This document shows positions 16,964 through 25,828 of a DNA stretch of 29,804 bases, one piece after another. Origin of the DNA: Phocaeicola sp. (GTDB lineage Bacteria; Bacteroidota; Bacteroidia; Bacteroidales; Bacteroidaceae); assembly GCA_020026175.1 (NCBI GenBank), contig JAHHQV010000032.1, forward strand, positions 1 to 29,804, given 5' to 3'. A program made the translations under genes and the position numbers. The notes below the pieces were generated by a model. It made no database searches, was not told where the DNA came from, and worked only from the letters and a program-made list of their open reading frames with translations. Within the stretch, counting starts at the first letter, position 1. The number at the start of each line of letters is the position of its first letter.

Positions 16964-18478
16964 ATGAAACAACAATTTTATACAATATCAAAATATATAT
17001 ACTGCTGGATTGCAATGTTTATATCAAATGGTCTACAAGCAGAAAATCTGTCAGCTACTTACAACAGAGAAAAGTTTCTTACGCTAGAAGAAGCCATCTG
17101 TATGGCACGCACTAAAAGTGTGGAAGCTGCTGTAGCACTGAATGAACTGAAAACAGCATATTGGGAATACAGAACTTTCCGAGCTGAACTTTTACCGGAA
17201 ATGAGTTTCACTGCTACTGTTCCGGGATACAACAAGAAGTATAATTCTTATCAGCAGGAAGACGGCTCATATACTTTTGTTCCAAACAACTACATAGGTA
17301 TGAACGGCAGTGTATCAATCGAACAGAATATATGGTTGACAGGAGGAAAACTTTCACTAACGTCATCGCTCGATTATCTGCAGCAGATGGACGGAAACAA
17401 AGGGAAACGCTTCATGTCAATACCTGTTGCTCTCACTCTTGAACAACCTATATTTGGTGTAAACCATATAAAGTGGAACAGACGAATAGAACCTGTAAGA
17501 TATGTGGAAGCCAAATCGGCCTTTCTTTCTGCTACCGAAGAAGTTACGATGACCACCATAAACAATTTCTTCAATGTTGTCCTGGCTCAAGAACAGGTAA
17601 AAGCCTCTAAACAGAATCTTGAAAATGCCAACAAAATATATGAAGTGGCAAAGGCCAAAAGAGAAATGGGACAAATAAGCAAAAACGATATGCTACAACT
17701 GGAAATGAATGTTCTTGAGGCTCGGTCTATTATCACCGACAGTGAAAGCAACCTGAAGAGCCAGATGTTCAAGCTACGTTCATTTCTCGGTATTGAAACC
17801 GATGACGTGCTGCTTCCGGTCCTTCCCGATACTTTTCCATCTATGAATCTACTATATGATGATGTATTGAACAAGGCTCTTCATAATAATTCATTCTCAC
17901 GGAATATACGTCGTCGACAACTGGAAGCTGATTATGAAGTGGCAAAAGCTAAGGGAAACCGCAGACAGATAAGCTTGTTTGCACAAGTCGGATTCACGGG
18001 TACTGACTCTAAACTAAACCCAGCATACAGCCATCTTAAAGACAATCAGATAGTAGAAGTCGGTTTTCGTATTCCCATACTTGACTGGGGAAAACGAAAA
18101 GGTCAAGTAAAAATAGCAGAAAGCAACCGCGATGTGGTAACAAGCAAGCTACGCCAAGAGGAAATGGACTTCAGACAGAATATCTTTATTCTGGTAGAAC
18201 ACTTCAATAACCAGCAACGGCAATTACAATTGGCCACTGCAGCCGACAAGATAGCCCAACAACGCTATCACACCAACGTAGAGACATTCATGATAGGAAA
18301 AATTTCCACCTTAGACCTGAATGACTCACAAGCACGTAAAGATGAAGCCAGACAGAAACATATCAATGAACTGTTCTACTATTGGTATTATTATTATCAG
18401 GTAAGAAGTATTACTTTGTGGGATTTCTCCAAAAATTGTGATATTGAAGCCGATTTTGATAAAATAGTCCGTAATTAG
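16964..18478 (+). CDS. TolC-family outer membrane efflux channel
   Basis: The 504-residue protein has a signal peptide (cleavage likely after NGLQA, about residue 26) followed by two OEP repeats. The first carries LTLEEAICMARTKSVEAA and a long helical region (about 190-270, with EQVKASKQNLENANKIYEVA). The second starts around residue 300 and includes VGFRIPILDWGKRKGQV, the conserved loop of TolC-like proteins, and a second helical hairpin. It completes the tripartite path with the adaptor and the two permeases. The gap to the permease gene is 12 bases. Its place inside a sigma-54 operon suggests it is dedicated to this pump. Confidence 0.92.
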   Translation: MKQQFYTISKYIYCWIAMFISNGLQAENLSATYNREKFLTLEEAICMARTKSVEAAVALNELKTAYWEYRTFRAELLPEMSFTATVPGYNKKYNSYQQEDGSYTFVPNNYIGMNGSVSIEQNIWLTGGKLSLTSSLDYLQQMDGNKGKRFMSIPVALTLEQPIFGVNHIKWNRRIEPVRYVEAKSAFLSATEEVTMTTINNFFNVVLAQEQVKASKQNLENANKIYEVAKAKREMGQISKNDMLQLEMNVLEARSIITDSESNLKSQMFKLRSFLGIETDDVLLPVLPDTFPSMNLLYDDVLNKALHNNSFSRNIRRRQLEADYEVAKAKGNRRQISLFAQVGFTGTDSKLNPAYSHLKDNQIVEVGFRIPILDWGKRKGQVKIAESNRDVVTSKLRQEEMDFRQNIFILVEHFNNQQRQLQLATAADKIAQQRYHTNVETFMIGKISTLDLNDSQARKDEARQKHINELFYYWYYYYQVRSITLWDFSKNCDIEADFDKIVRN

Positions 18479-18505
18479 TTAATGTAATTAATTTAAATTT
18501 GCAGC

Positions 18506-19852
18506 ATGATTTTAGTTATAGACGACGATAATGCAATACGTACCTCACTCAGCCTGCTGCTAAAACGCGCAGGATATGAAGTGAAGGCTGTCTCCATGCC
18601 TAAAGAGGCTATGGAAATAATAAGAAGTTATACACCTCGGATGATATTGATGGATATGAACTTTTCCCTCTCTACCGATGGTGTAGAGGGGCTTACTTTG
18701 CTGAAACAGGTAAAGATTTTCCTGCCAGATGTTCCTGTTATATTGATGACTGCATGGGGAAGTATAGAACTTGCCGTACAAGGAATGCAGGCAGGAGCCT
18801 TCGACTTTATCACTAAGCCCTGGCATAACACAATGCTGATGCAGCGAATAGAAACTGCACTGAAACTGACAGAAAAGAAAGAAGTAAGTGATACAATTGA
18901 GAGTAACGGTTTCGACCGCTCCAGCATAATAGGGAAAAGCAAGGCTCTTACAGATATTCTGAATACCATCCACCGTATTGCACCTACTAATGCTCCTGTA
19001 CTAATCACTGGTGAAAGCGGTACTGGCAAGGAATTGATAGCAGAAGCTATACACCGCAACAGCCAACGCTGCAATAAACCGTTCGTAAAGGTCAATTTGG
19101 GAGGAATCTCTCAATCTCTTTTTGAAAGCGAAATGTTCGGACATAAGAAAGGAGCTTTTACTGATGCCACAAGCGACCGCACAGGACGTTTTGAAATGGC
19201 TGACAAAGGGACTATCTTTTTAGATGAACTTGGTGAGCTGGACTTAAACTGTCAGGTGAAAATGCTTAGAGTGTTGCAAGAGCAGACATTCGAAATATTG
19301 GGCGACAGCAGACCACACAAAGTTGACGTGAGAGTGGTTTGTGCCACAAATGCCGACCTGGCTGCACGTGTAAGGGAAAAGACTTTCAGAGAAGACCTTT
19401 TCTATCGTGTAAATCTGATAACCATACACTTGCCTGCCCTACGCGAAAGGAAAGATGATATTCCGCTTCTTGTTCGCTATTTTGCAGAGAGAACATGTAA
19501 AGCCAACAATCTCACACCTGTAGATTTCACAGATGATGCAATCTCTTTTTTAAAGTCGTTGCCATATCCCGGAAATATACGCGAGCTGAATAATCTGGTT
19601 GAAAGGACATTACTTATTTGCAATAAGAAAATCCTCGATGCCGAAGATTTCAAATCGCAGTATCAGCCTATGCAAAACAATACATCTGTACAGGCAAACC
19701 CACTTCAAGGATATACTCTTGAGGAGATAGAAAAACAGACAATCATACAGGCTTTGGAGAAATACGACCATAATCTTTCACAAGTAGCTCAAGCTCTCGG
19801 AATCACCCGTCAGTCGCTATACAGACGAATGGAAAAATTCAATATAGAATAG
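18506..19852 (+). CDS. Sigma-54-dependent response regulator (NtrC family)
   Basis: The 448-residue protein has three domains. The receiver has the acidic pocket D6-D8, phospho-acceptor D50, T82 and K104. The AAA+ domain has Walker A GESGTGKE (169-176), Walker B GTIFLDE (235-241) and the sigma-54 contact loop. That loop reads GAFTDA (216-221) instead of GAFTGA. A Fis-type helix-turn-helix is at the C-terminus (LSQVAQALGITRQSLYRRM). Regulators of this class bind enhancers upstream of -24/-12 promoters and remodel the sigma-54 polymerase. The sigma-54 promoter and half-site cluster at the head of this same operon make it the likely self-regulated target. It is followed 24 bases later by its partner kinase. 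Confidence 0.94.
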   Translation: MILVIDDDNAIRTSLSLLLKRAGYEVKAVSMPKEAMEIIRSYTPRMILMDMNFSLSTDGVEGLTLLKQVKIFLPDVPVILMTAWGSIELAVQGMQAGAFDFITKPWHNTMLMQRIETALKLTEKKEVSDTIESNGFDRSSIIGKSKALTDILNTIHRIAPTNAPVLITGESGTGKELIAEAIHRNSQRCNKPFVKVNLGGISQSLFESEMFGHKKGAFTDATSDRTGRFEMADKGTIFLDELGELDLNCQVKMLRVLQEQTFEILGDSRPHKVDVRVVCATNADLAARVREKTFREDLFYRVNLITIHLPALRERKDDIPLLVRYFAERTCKANNLTPVDFTDDAISFLKSLPYPGNIRELNNLVERTLLICNKKILDAEDFKSQYQPMQNNTSVQANPLQGYTLEEIEKQTIIQALEKYDHNLSQVAQALGITRQSLYRRMEKFNIE

Positions 19853-19876
19853 TTTTTTTTTAGAAAATATGAATAT

Positions 19877-21184
19877 ATGAAACTGAAATACCTATTTGGA
19901 ATAATGGCAGTTCTTGTCCTTATGCCTTGGTGTATATTGCTGATACCAATATCCATAAACAGATATATACTATTATGTTTATCGGAAATAATCATTATAG
20001 GAACTATAATTTTCATTCTATATTTCTACATAAAAGTAACAAAGCCGCTTGATATAATAGCCAATGGAATGGATCTGCTCAACGAACAAGACTTCAGCAG
20101 CCGCCTAAAGGCTGTAGGACAAAAAGAAGCAGACAGGGTAGTTCAGGTCTTCAATGGTATGATGGACAAGCTAAAAGAAGAACGACTGCGACTCAGAGAG
20201 CAGAATAACCTTCTAGATCTTCTTATAGCTGTATCACCTATGGGAGTAGTAATGCTTGATTTCAATCATCGTATAACAATGGCAAACAATGCAGCACTAA
20301 GATTTCTGAACTGCAAAACCGAAGATGAACTAAAAGGAAAGTTTATAGAAGAATCATCGTCACCACTTGCAGCAGAGATTAAACAAATTCCTTTAGGAGA
20401 AACCAGAACGATACGTCTGAGCGATGCAATGATATACAGATGCTCACATCTTTCATTTGTAGACAAAGGTTTTGCACATCCTTTCTTATTGATAGAAAGT
20501 CTTACTTCAGAAGTAGTAAAAGCAGAGAAGAAAGCATATGAAAAAGTGATACGCATGATTGCTCATGAAGTAAACAATACAGTTGCCGGAGTCACTTCCA
20601 CTCTTGATACTGTAAAAGAAATACTTGAATCGGATGAAAATTCTTCAGAATTGATAGATGTATTAAATGTCTGTATAGAAAGAAATCTGAAAATGAGCCA
20701 TTTCATTACAAACTTTGCAAATGTCGTAAAAATCCCTGAACCGAGTCTGAAAGAAGTCAATCTAAATGAATCCGTATCAGGATGCAAGGTCTTTATGGAA
20801 ACTATCTGTCAAGAAAGAAATATTGAACTGAAACTGGCATTATCACCATCAGATCTTGAGGTAAGAATGGATAAAATTCTGTTTGAACAAGTATTGGTGA
20901 ATATCATAAAAAATGCCGTAGAAAGTATAGGAAACAATGGTACAATCATCATTACCACTTCCGACACAAATCCTATGCTTATAGTCTCTGATACAGGTAA
21001 AGGCATCGACCGTGAAGCAGAATCAAAACTTTTCACACCATTCTTTTCCACAAAGCCCAACGGACAAGGTATTGGTCTGCTGCTTATAAGAGAAATACTG
21101 AACAAGCATAATTGTACATTCTCACTAAGAACCCACCATGACGGACTGACAAAATTTGAAATATCTTTCCCTATCACAATTTAA
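19877..21184 (+). CDS. Sensor histidine kinase, NtrY-like
   Basis: The 435-residue protein has two membrane helices close together (about residues 7-27 and 31-54), so almost no periplasmic sensor domain. A HAMP-like linker (about 55-110) and a PAS-like domain (about 112-210) precede the H-box MIAHEVNNTVAG with phospho-acceptor H230. The ATPase part follows: N-box NIIKNAVESIG, G1 SDTGKGID, F-box PFFSTKP and G2 GQGIGLLLIREIL. The HEVNN-type H-box and the pairing with an NtrC-type regulator place it in the NtrY/NtrB group. The short loop between the helices implies that it senses within the membrane or cytoplasm, or through the pump itself. It is the last gene of the sigma-54 operon. Confidence 0.92.
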   Translation: MKLKYLFGIMAVLVLMPWCILLIPISINRYILLCLSEIIIIGTIIFILYFYIKVTKPLDIIANGMDLLNEQDFSSRLKAVGQKEADRVVQVFNGMMDKLKEERLRLREQNNLLDLLIAVSPMGVVMLDFNHRITMANNAALRFLNCKTEDELKGKFIEESSSPLAAEIKQIPLGETRTIRLSDAMIYRCSHLSFVDKGFAHPFLLIESLTSEVVKAEKKAYEKVIRMIAHEVNNTVAGVTSTLDTVKEILESDENSSELIDVLNVCIERNLKMSHFITNFANVVKIPEPSLKEVNLNESVSGCKVFMETICQERNIELKLALSPSDLEVRMDKILFEQVLVNIIKNAVESIGNNGTIIITTSDTNPMLIVSDTGKGIDREAESKLFTPFFSTKPNGQGIGLLLIREILNKHNCTFSLRTHHDGLTKFEISFPITI

Positions 21185-21335
21185 CAAAACTGGAAGTAAG
21201 AGAAGTTGTTTTTTTACACCCTCTCAGTAAAGCATATAAGATAAGTTTCAAGATAATGTATTTGCATCCATATGTAAACAGTTACTCATTGGGCTTATTA
21301 AAGATTTATACCCGTTAGAATGTTTCCAACGTATA

Positions 21336-21376
21336 CAAAAAGGCTGCCCGTATGTATCTAAGATATGGGCAGCCTT
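21336..21376 (-). terminator. Bidirectional-type terminator between the kinase operon and purA
   Basis: The arms AAGGCTGCCC (21340-21349) and GGGCAGCCTT (21367-21376) are perfect and extend inward through GTAT/ATAT with one G-T pair. The loop is about 9 bases. On the minus strand a T-run (21341-21337) follows, so it ends purA. On the plus strand AATATTTT follows, so it may also stop the kinase operon. Confidence 0.78.
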
Positions 21377-21397
21377 AATATTTTAAATCAGATAAGA

Positions 21398-22669
21398 TTA
21401 TTTTTCTGTATATCTTTCGATTGTCTGTGCACGGTCAGGGCCAACAGAAACAATCTTGATAGGAGTTTCAAGCTGTTCTTCCAAGAAAGAAATATAAGCA
21501 TTGAATTCTTCTGGGAATTCATCTTCACTTGTCATCTTAGTCATGTCAGTTTTCCATCCAGGAAGTTCTACGTATACAGGTTCAACACCTTCAGTTATAT
21601 CATATGGGAAATAATCAATTTCTTCGCCATTTACCTTATAAGCAACACAAGCCTTGATTGTATCAAAAGCATCAAGCACATCACTCTTCATAAGGATAAG
21701 CTGAGTAACACCGTTCACCATGATAGAATAGCGCAAAGCTACCAAATCAACCCATCCGCAACGGCGTTCGCGTCCAGTCACAGCTCCATATTCATGGCCA
21801 AGGTCACGAATAGTCTTGCCTGTTTCATCAAACAGTTCGGTTGGGAAAGGACCTGCACCTACACGAGTACAATATGCCTTCATTATACCAAACACTTCAC
21901 CAATTTTGTTAGGACCAAGTCCAAGACCTGTACAAGCACCCGCACAGATTGTATTAGAAGAAGTTACAAAAGGATAAGAACCAAAGTCTACATCAAGCAT
22001 TGTACCCTGTGCACCTTCACAAAGCACGCTCTTACCTTCCTTAAGAAGATTGTTAACTTCATGTTCACTGTCAACAAGACAGAACTGACGAAGATAATCT
22101 ATACCTTCCATCCACTGTTTTTCAAGTTCAGTTACATCATATTCATAGTTCAAACTCTTCAATATCTGTTCGTGACGCGCCTTTGCAACAGCATACTTTT
22201 CTTCAAAGTTATTAAGAATATCACCTACTCTAAGACCATTACGGCTTACCTTGTCTGTATATGTAGGACCGATCCCCTTTCCTGTAGTACCCACTTTCGA
22301 AGCCCCCTTTGCTGCCTCGTATGCAGCATCAAGAATACGATGTGTAGGCATAATAAGATGTGCTTTTTTTGAAATGTGCAAGCGTTCCTTCAATGGATGA
22401 CCACTGGCTTCCAATGCTTCAGCTTCAGCCTTGAACAAAGACGGATCAAGAACTACACCATTACCAATAATATTTACCTTATCTCCTTGGAATATACCTG
22501 AAGGAATAGAGCGTAGAACATACTTCTGTCCTTCGAACTCAAGAGTGTGACCGGCGTTCGGACCACCCTGGAAACGCGCTACGACATCATAACGTGGAGT
22601 CAAAACGTCGACAACTTTACCTTTTCCTTCGTCGCCCCACTGTAAACCTAACAAGACATCTACTTTCAT
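21398..22669 (-). CDS. purA: Adenylosuccinate synthetase
   Basis: The 423-residue protein is of full family length. It makes adenylosuccinate from IMP, aspartate and GTP, the first committed step to AMP, in the cytoplasm. Visible signatures are the GTP-binding GLQWGDEGKGKVVD at the N-terminus, GPNAGHT, GTTGKGIGPTYTDK, GAQGTMLDVDFGSYPFVTSSN (shown here only to identify the IMP loop), TRVGAGPFPTE, TGRERRCGWVD and the guanine-binding LMKSDVLD. All catalytic elements appear intact. It follows fur by 26 bases and is probably cotranscribed with it. It is closed by the hairpin at 21336-21376. Confidence 0.97.
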   Translation of the reverse strand: MKVDVLLGLQWGDEGKGKVVDVLTPRYDVVARFQGGPNAGHTLEFEGQKYVLRSIPSGIFQGDKVNIIGNGVVLDPSLFKAEAEALEASGHPLKERLHISKKAHLIMPTHRILDAAYEAAKGASKVGTTGKGIGPTYTDKVSRNGLRVGDILNNFEEKYAVAKARHEQILKSLNYEYDVTELEKQWMEGIDYLRQFCLVDSEHEVNNLLKEGKSVLCEGAQGTMLDVDFGSYPFVTSSNTICAGACTGLGLGPNKIGEVFGIMKAYCTRVGAGPFPTELFDETGKTIRDLGHEYGAVTGRERRCGWVDLVALRYSIMVNGVTQLILMKSDVLDAFDTIKACVAYKVNGEEIDYFPYDITEGVEPVYVELPGWKTDMTKMTSEDEFPEEFNAYISFLEEQLETPIKIVSVGPDRAQTIERYTEK

Positions 22670-22695
22670 GATTCTTCTGTTTATAAATATTGTTT

Positions 22696-23154
22696 TTATT
22701 TTTTCTTTTTACGTTTTGATATACACTTGCTACACAGCCCGTATACATATAACGAATAATGTGATACCTGAAAACCCTTCAGTTTACTATCGGACACAGC
22801 CTGCTTGAGGCTCTCGTCTTCAAATTCCGAGACCTTTCCGCAAGATGTACAAATCATGTGATGATGGGTTTCATTATTATACGAACGTTCATACTGCGAA
22901 GTATTACCGAACTGATGCTTTATTACCAGACCTGCATCTATAAGGAGGATAATTGTGTTATAAAGTGTGGCACGACTTACGCGGAACCTCTCTTTTTCCG
23001 CCATCTGCTGATACAAAGTTTCTATATTGAAATGTCCTTTAATAGAATATATTGTATCGAGTATAGCATATCTTTCGGGCGTCTTACGATGTCCGTTCTT
23101 TTCAAGATACTCTGTGAGTACTTGTTTTACCGTATCTTTAATTTTATCTTCCAT
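22696..23154 (-). CDS. Fur family metal/peroxide-responsive repressor
   Basis: The 152-residue protein has a winged-helix N-terminal domain (HRKTPERYAILDTIY, then the recognition helix region SRATLYNTIILLIDAGLV). The C-terminal dimer domain has the metal-site histidines HHHMICTSCG (H97-H99) and two CxxC pairs, C102/C105 and C141/C144. These form the structural zinc site seen in Fur and PerR. Whether iron, zinc, manganese or peroxide is sensed cannot be decided here. The tail is very basic (SKRKKKK). It sits directly upstream of purA on the same transcript and has its own promoter in the gap before it. Confidence 0.93.
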   Translation of the reverse strand: MEDKIKDTVKQVLTEYLEKNGHRKTPERYAILDTIYSIKGHFNIETLYQQMAEKERFRVSRATLYNTIILLIDAGLVIKHQFGNTSQYERSYNNETHHHMICTSCGKVSEFEDESLKQAVSDSKLKGFQVSHYSLYVYGLCSKCISKRKKKK

Positions 23155-23173
23155 TAAAATATCGTTCAGGGGT

Positions 23174-23181
23174 CAAAGGTA
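23174..23181 (-). promoter_or_regulatory. Leftward -7 element of the fur-purA unit
   Basis: The minus strand reads TACCTTTG, matching TAnnTTTG, 19 bases before the fur start at 23154. It lies in the 56-base gap after the AlkD-like gene. No strong -33 TTTG is seen at the ideal spacing. Confidence 0.55.
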
Positions 23182-23210
23182 ATATTTTTTACTCAATTCA
23201 GAAAAACTTA

Positions 23211-23879
23211 TCAGCAATATTCTATATCATATTTTATTTCATCTATATACAATTTCAACTCTGGAGATGCTGTTTTACTCATCAATCCAAGCTGTCGGCT
23301 GATGTTCTTCGCATTATTTTTGTTCTGTGCAGCAAATTTCTTCACGGCTGTAGCAGCAGCTTTCTTCACCATCGGTTCATCGCTTTCTATCTCTGTAAAA
23401 GCCTGATCCAAGAATTCTGCCTCGGCACGCTCGTTCAGCACATGACCTTTCATAAACATTCTGGCCATCAGCATATATCCGCACAGTCTGAAATAAACAC
23501 GTTCATCTGCTATCCAACGGAATACTACATCCGATGCATAAGGTTCGTGCTGAAGAAGATTCATTACTGTATAGTCAGCCAATTCGGGATACCTCATATC
23601 CTCTATCCATATTTCAGCTATCTCATAACTGAATGTTTCAACTGGCTGCAACAATCCGGCCATTATCTTACATTCACGTATATTTTCTTTCCACAAAGCC
23701 TGTGCCAAGCTATGATTCTTATCATAACTGGATGCTATTTCCTTAATTCTAGAATACTCTATTCCGAAATTAAGTTTATAATCCATTCCCTTGTCTCTCA
23801 TGCTTTGAGATATAACTCCATTCATGAAAAGACGGAATTTCGATTTTATATCTTTTATTGTATCTTGTATTTCATTCAT
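23211..23879 (-). CDS. AlkD-like DNA alkylation repair (HEAT-repeat) protein
   Basis: The 222-residue, almost wholly helical protein has repeated HEAT-like units rich in Ala, Leu and charged residues. Examples are ELADYTVMNLLQHEPYAS and KKAAATAVKKFAAQNKNN. The N-terminal part (SQSMRDKGMDYKLNFG) and the lengthwise helix pattern fit the DNA alkylation repair enzyme family. AlkD itself excises positively charged alkylated bases such as 3-methyladenine and 7-methylguanine. Family membership is likely, but glycosylase activity is not assured because related HEAT proteins lack the active-site residues. The start codon overlaps the stop of the peptidase gene by 4 bases, so translation is coupled. 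Confidence 0.75.
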   Translation of the reverse strand: MNEIQDTIKDIKSKFRLFMNGVISQSMRDKGMDYKLNFGIEYSRIKEIASSYDKNHSLAQALWKENIRECKIMAGLLQPVETFSYEIAEIWIEDMRYPELADYTVMNLLQHEPYASDVVFRWIADERVYFRLCGYMLMARMFMKGHVLNERAEAEFLDQAFTEIESDEPMVKKAAATAVKKFAAQNKNNAKNISRQLGLMSKTASPELKLYIDEIKYDIEYC

Positions 23880-25828
23880 AAGTTTGAATATTCACGACTA
23901 TAGCGTAGCATCTGTTCTGCATAACCTTCACTATAATCTATTGTTATATCAGTAATGTTTCCTTCAGCATCTCTCACTGCTGTATATACAGGATTCAAGA
24001 AACCCTTATAAGGAGCCAGTTTCAACGCCCTATATCTGTCGAGTACTTCTGCATGAAGTTTTGGATCTACTTTCACCGCATACTTTTCAACCAAAGCCCT
24101 TGCTGCCTCATAGTCGCCTTCACTCTTTATTCTCTGAATTTCAGCAAGCAGTCTGCCAAACAAAACACGCAACTTTTCATAGTCATTTACAACCACATAT
24201 GTCTTGTTGTCGCGCATCACCATTTCCACCACATTATCTTCAGCTCCATTATGCAAAGCCCATGCAGCAATAAGTTGCCTGTTTCTCATATGAGATTCCT
24301 CTATACAACATCCCGGTTCGATACGTACTAGCTGAGTCATCAATCCATTCATCATATACGAATAATATTCAGCCTTATAAGCCTCAGCATCAGGAGTCAG
24401 TCCTAATTCCACAAGCTTGACATCAGGCATATAATATAATCCGAACAAATCTGCCCTGGCCTCTTCTATAGTAGATCCGTATGCCTTCAGTGCATCAGGG
24501 TCTACACCAGGAAGAAGTTTACCCGAACCATGTCCTAGGCACTCGTGAAGGTCGGTATGAAGGTCTCCTGTGGTATCAGCATATTTGTCCATCAGTTCTT
24601 TCTCATAATCACTATATACAAACTCGTCTCTAAATCCATTTCCTTTTGCTGCCTTGTTATAAGCATCTGTAAGATTTCCTATTGTAACCGATTTAGAGCC
24701 ATGTACACTTCTTATCCAGTTAGAGTTAGGCAGATTTATGCCTATAGCACTTGCAGGATAAAGGTCGCCGGCCAATATTGCAGCAGTTATCACTTTGGCA
24801 GAAACACCTTTCACTTCAGTTTTCTTGAAATCAGGGCTCACAGGAGAATGGTCTTCAAACCACTGCGCATTTTCGCTTATCACTTCTGTGCGGTGAGTAG
24901 CTTCCATATCTTTGAAATTGACTATAGATTCCCAACTGGCCTTCATGCCCAAAGGGTCGCCATAACTTTCAATAAATCCATTCACGAAATCCACACGAGA
25001 ATCTGTATCCTTTATCCACTGAATGGAATATTCGTCAAACGCCTTCAAGTCACCAGTACGATAAAACTCCATAAGAAGCCTTATAACCTCTTTCTGAGTT
25101 TCATTTTCGGCTACAGCCATAGCTTTATCCAGCCAGAAAAGTATTTTTTTGATAGCTGTTCCATATTCACCACCCTCTTTCCATACTATTTCTTTTATGA
25201 CTCCATCTTCCTTCACCAGACGGCTATTCATACCATACATAACAGGAGTATGATTGTCATCCGACTTCATAGAAGAATAAAAATCTTCGGCTTCCTTCTG
25301 AGTAACCCCACAATAATAGTTTGATGCAGATGTCTTTACCAAGTCCTCGCCGTCAGCCTGATTTACACGCTTTGGCATTACAGATGCATCAAATATTACA
25401 GGGAATATTTCTTTACACAAATCTTCTACTGTCTGGTTTTCTTCAAGAGGAAGAAACGATGTTCCGACAGACATTATCGCTCTTTCAAGAAATTCTTCCG
25501 AAAAATCAGGAACAAACTTGTCTGTAGAATAATGATGATGGATACCGCTCGAAAACCATACCCTTTTAAGATAAACTTCCATTGCAAGAAAATCGCGGGA
25601 AGTCTTGTCGCCATCATAATTCAAATAAACAGCTTCAAGAGTTCTTCTTATTTTCAAGTTAAGTATTCCATTCTGGTCGAAAAGTATATCCCTTCCCTCC
25701 AGAGCAGCTTCCGACAAATAATACACTAGTTTCTTCTGCTCCAATGTCAAGCTTTCAAAACCTTCCACTTTATATCTCAGTATCTGCAAATCGGCAAACT
25801 GCTCAACTATATAATCAAACTTGTTCAT
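23876..25828 (-). CDS. Dipeptidyl peptidase III (family M49)
   Basis: The protein has about 650 residues from the chosen start MNKFDYIVEQFADLQ. It is a zinc exopeptidase that releases dipeptides from the N-termini of oligopeptides. The M49 signature HECLGH lies at H428-H433, the form known from Bacteroides DPP III rather than the HELLGH of eukaryotes. The second motif EEARADLFGLYY lies about 30 residues later. The open frame runs upstream to 25918, but those codons lie inside the AraC gene and add no plausible signal peptide. An ATG at 25846 is the main alternative. The chosen start overlaps the upstream gene by 14 bases. Without a signal peptide the enzyme should be cytoplasmic. Confidence 0.92.
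   Translation of the reverse strand: MNKFDYIVEQFADLQILRYKVEGFESLTLEQKKLVYYLSEAALEGRDILFDQNGILNLKIRRTLEAVYLNYDGDKTSRDFLAMEVYLKRVWFSSGIHHHYSTDKFVPDFSEEFLERAIMSVGTSFLPLEENQTVEDLCKEIFPVIFDASVMPKRVNQADGEDLVKTSASNYYCGVTQKEAEDFYSSMKSDDNHTPVMYGMNSRLVKEDGVIKEIVWKEGGEYGTAIKKILFWLDKAMAVAENETQKEVIRLLMEFYRTGDLKAFDEYSIQWIKDTDSRVDFVNGFIESYGDPLGMKASWESIVNFKDMEATHRTEVISENAQWFEDHSPVSPDFKKTEVKGVSAKVITAAILAGDLYPASAIGINLPNSNWIRSVHGSKSVTIGNLTDAYNKAAKGNGFRDEFVYSDYEKELMDKYADTTGDLHTDLHECLGHGSGKLLPGVDPDALKAYGSTIEEARADLFGLYYMPDVKLVELGLTPDAEAYKAEYYSYMMNGLMTQLVRIEPGCCIEESHMRNRQLIAAWALHNGAEDNVVEMVMRDNKTYVVVNDYEKLRVLFGRLLAEIQRIKSEGDYEAARALVEKYAVKVDPKLHAEVLDRYRALKLAPYKGFLNPVYTAVRDAEGNITDITIDYSEGYAEQMLRYSREYSNL

Noticed and set aside
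18494..18501. TAAATTTG, a -7-like box just before the sigma-54 activator gene
   Set aside because: It ends only 4 bases before the ATG, so transcription would start at or inside the start codon, and no TTTG lies at the -33 distance.
21365..22372. 335-codon rightward open frame opposite purA
   Set aside because: It is antisense to an intact purA whose motifs are all in the leftward frame; it even includes the terminator hairpin.
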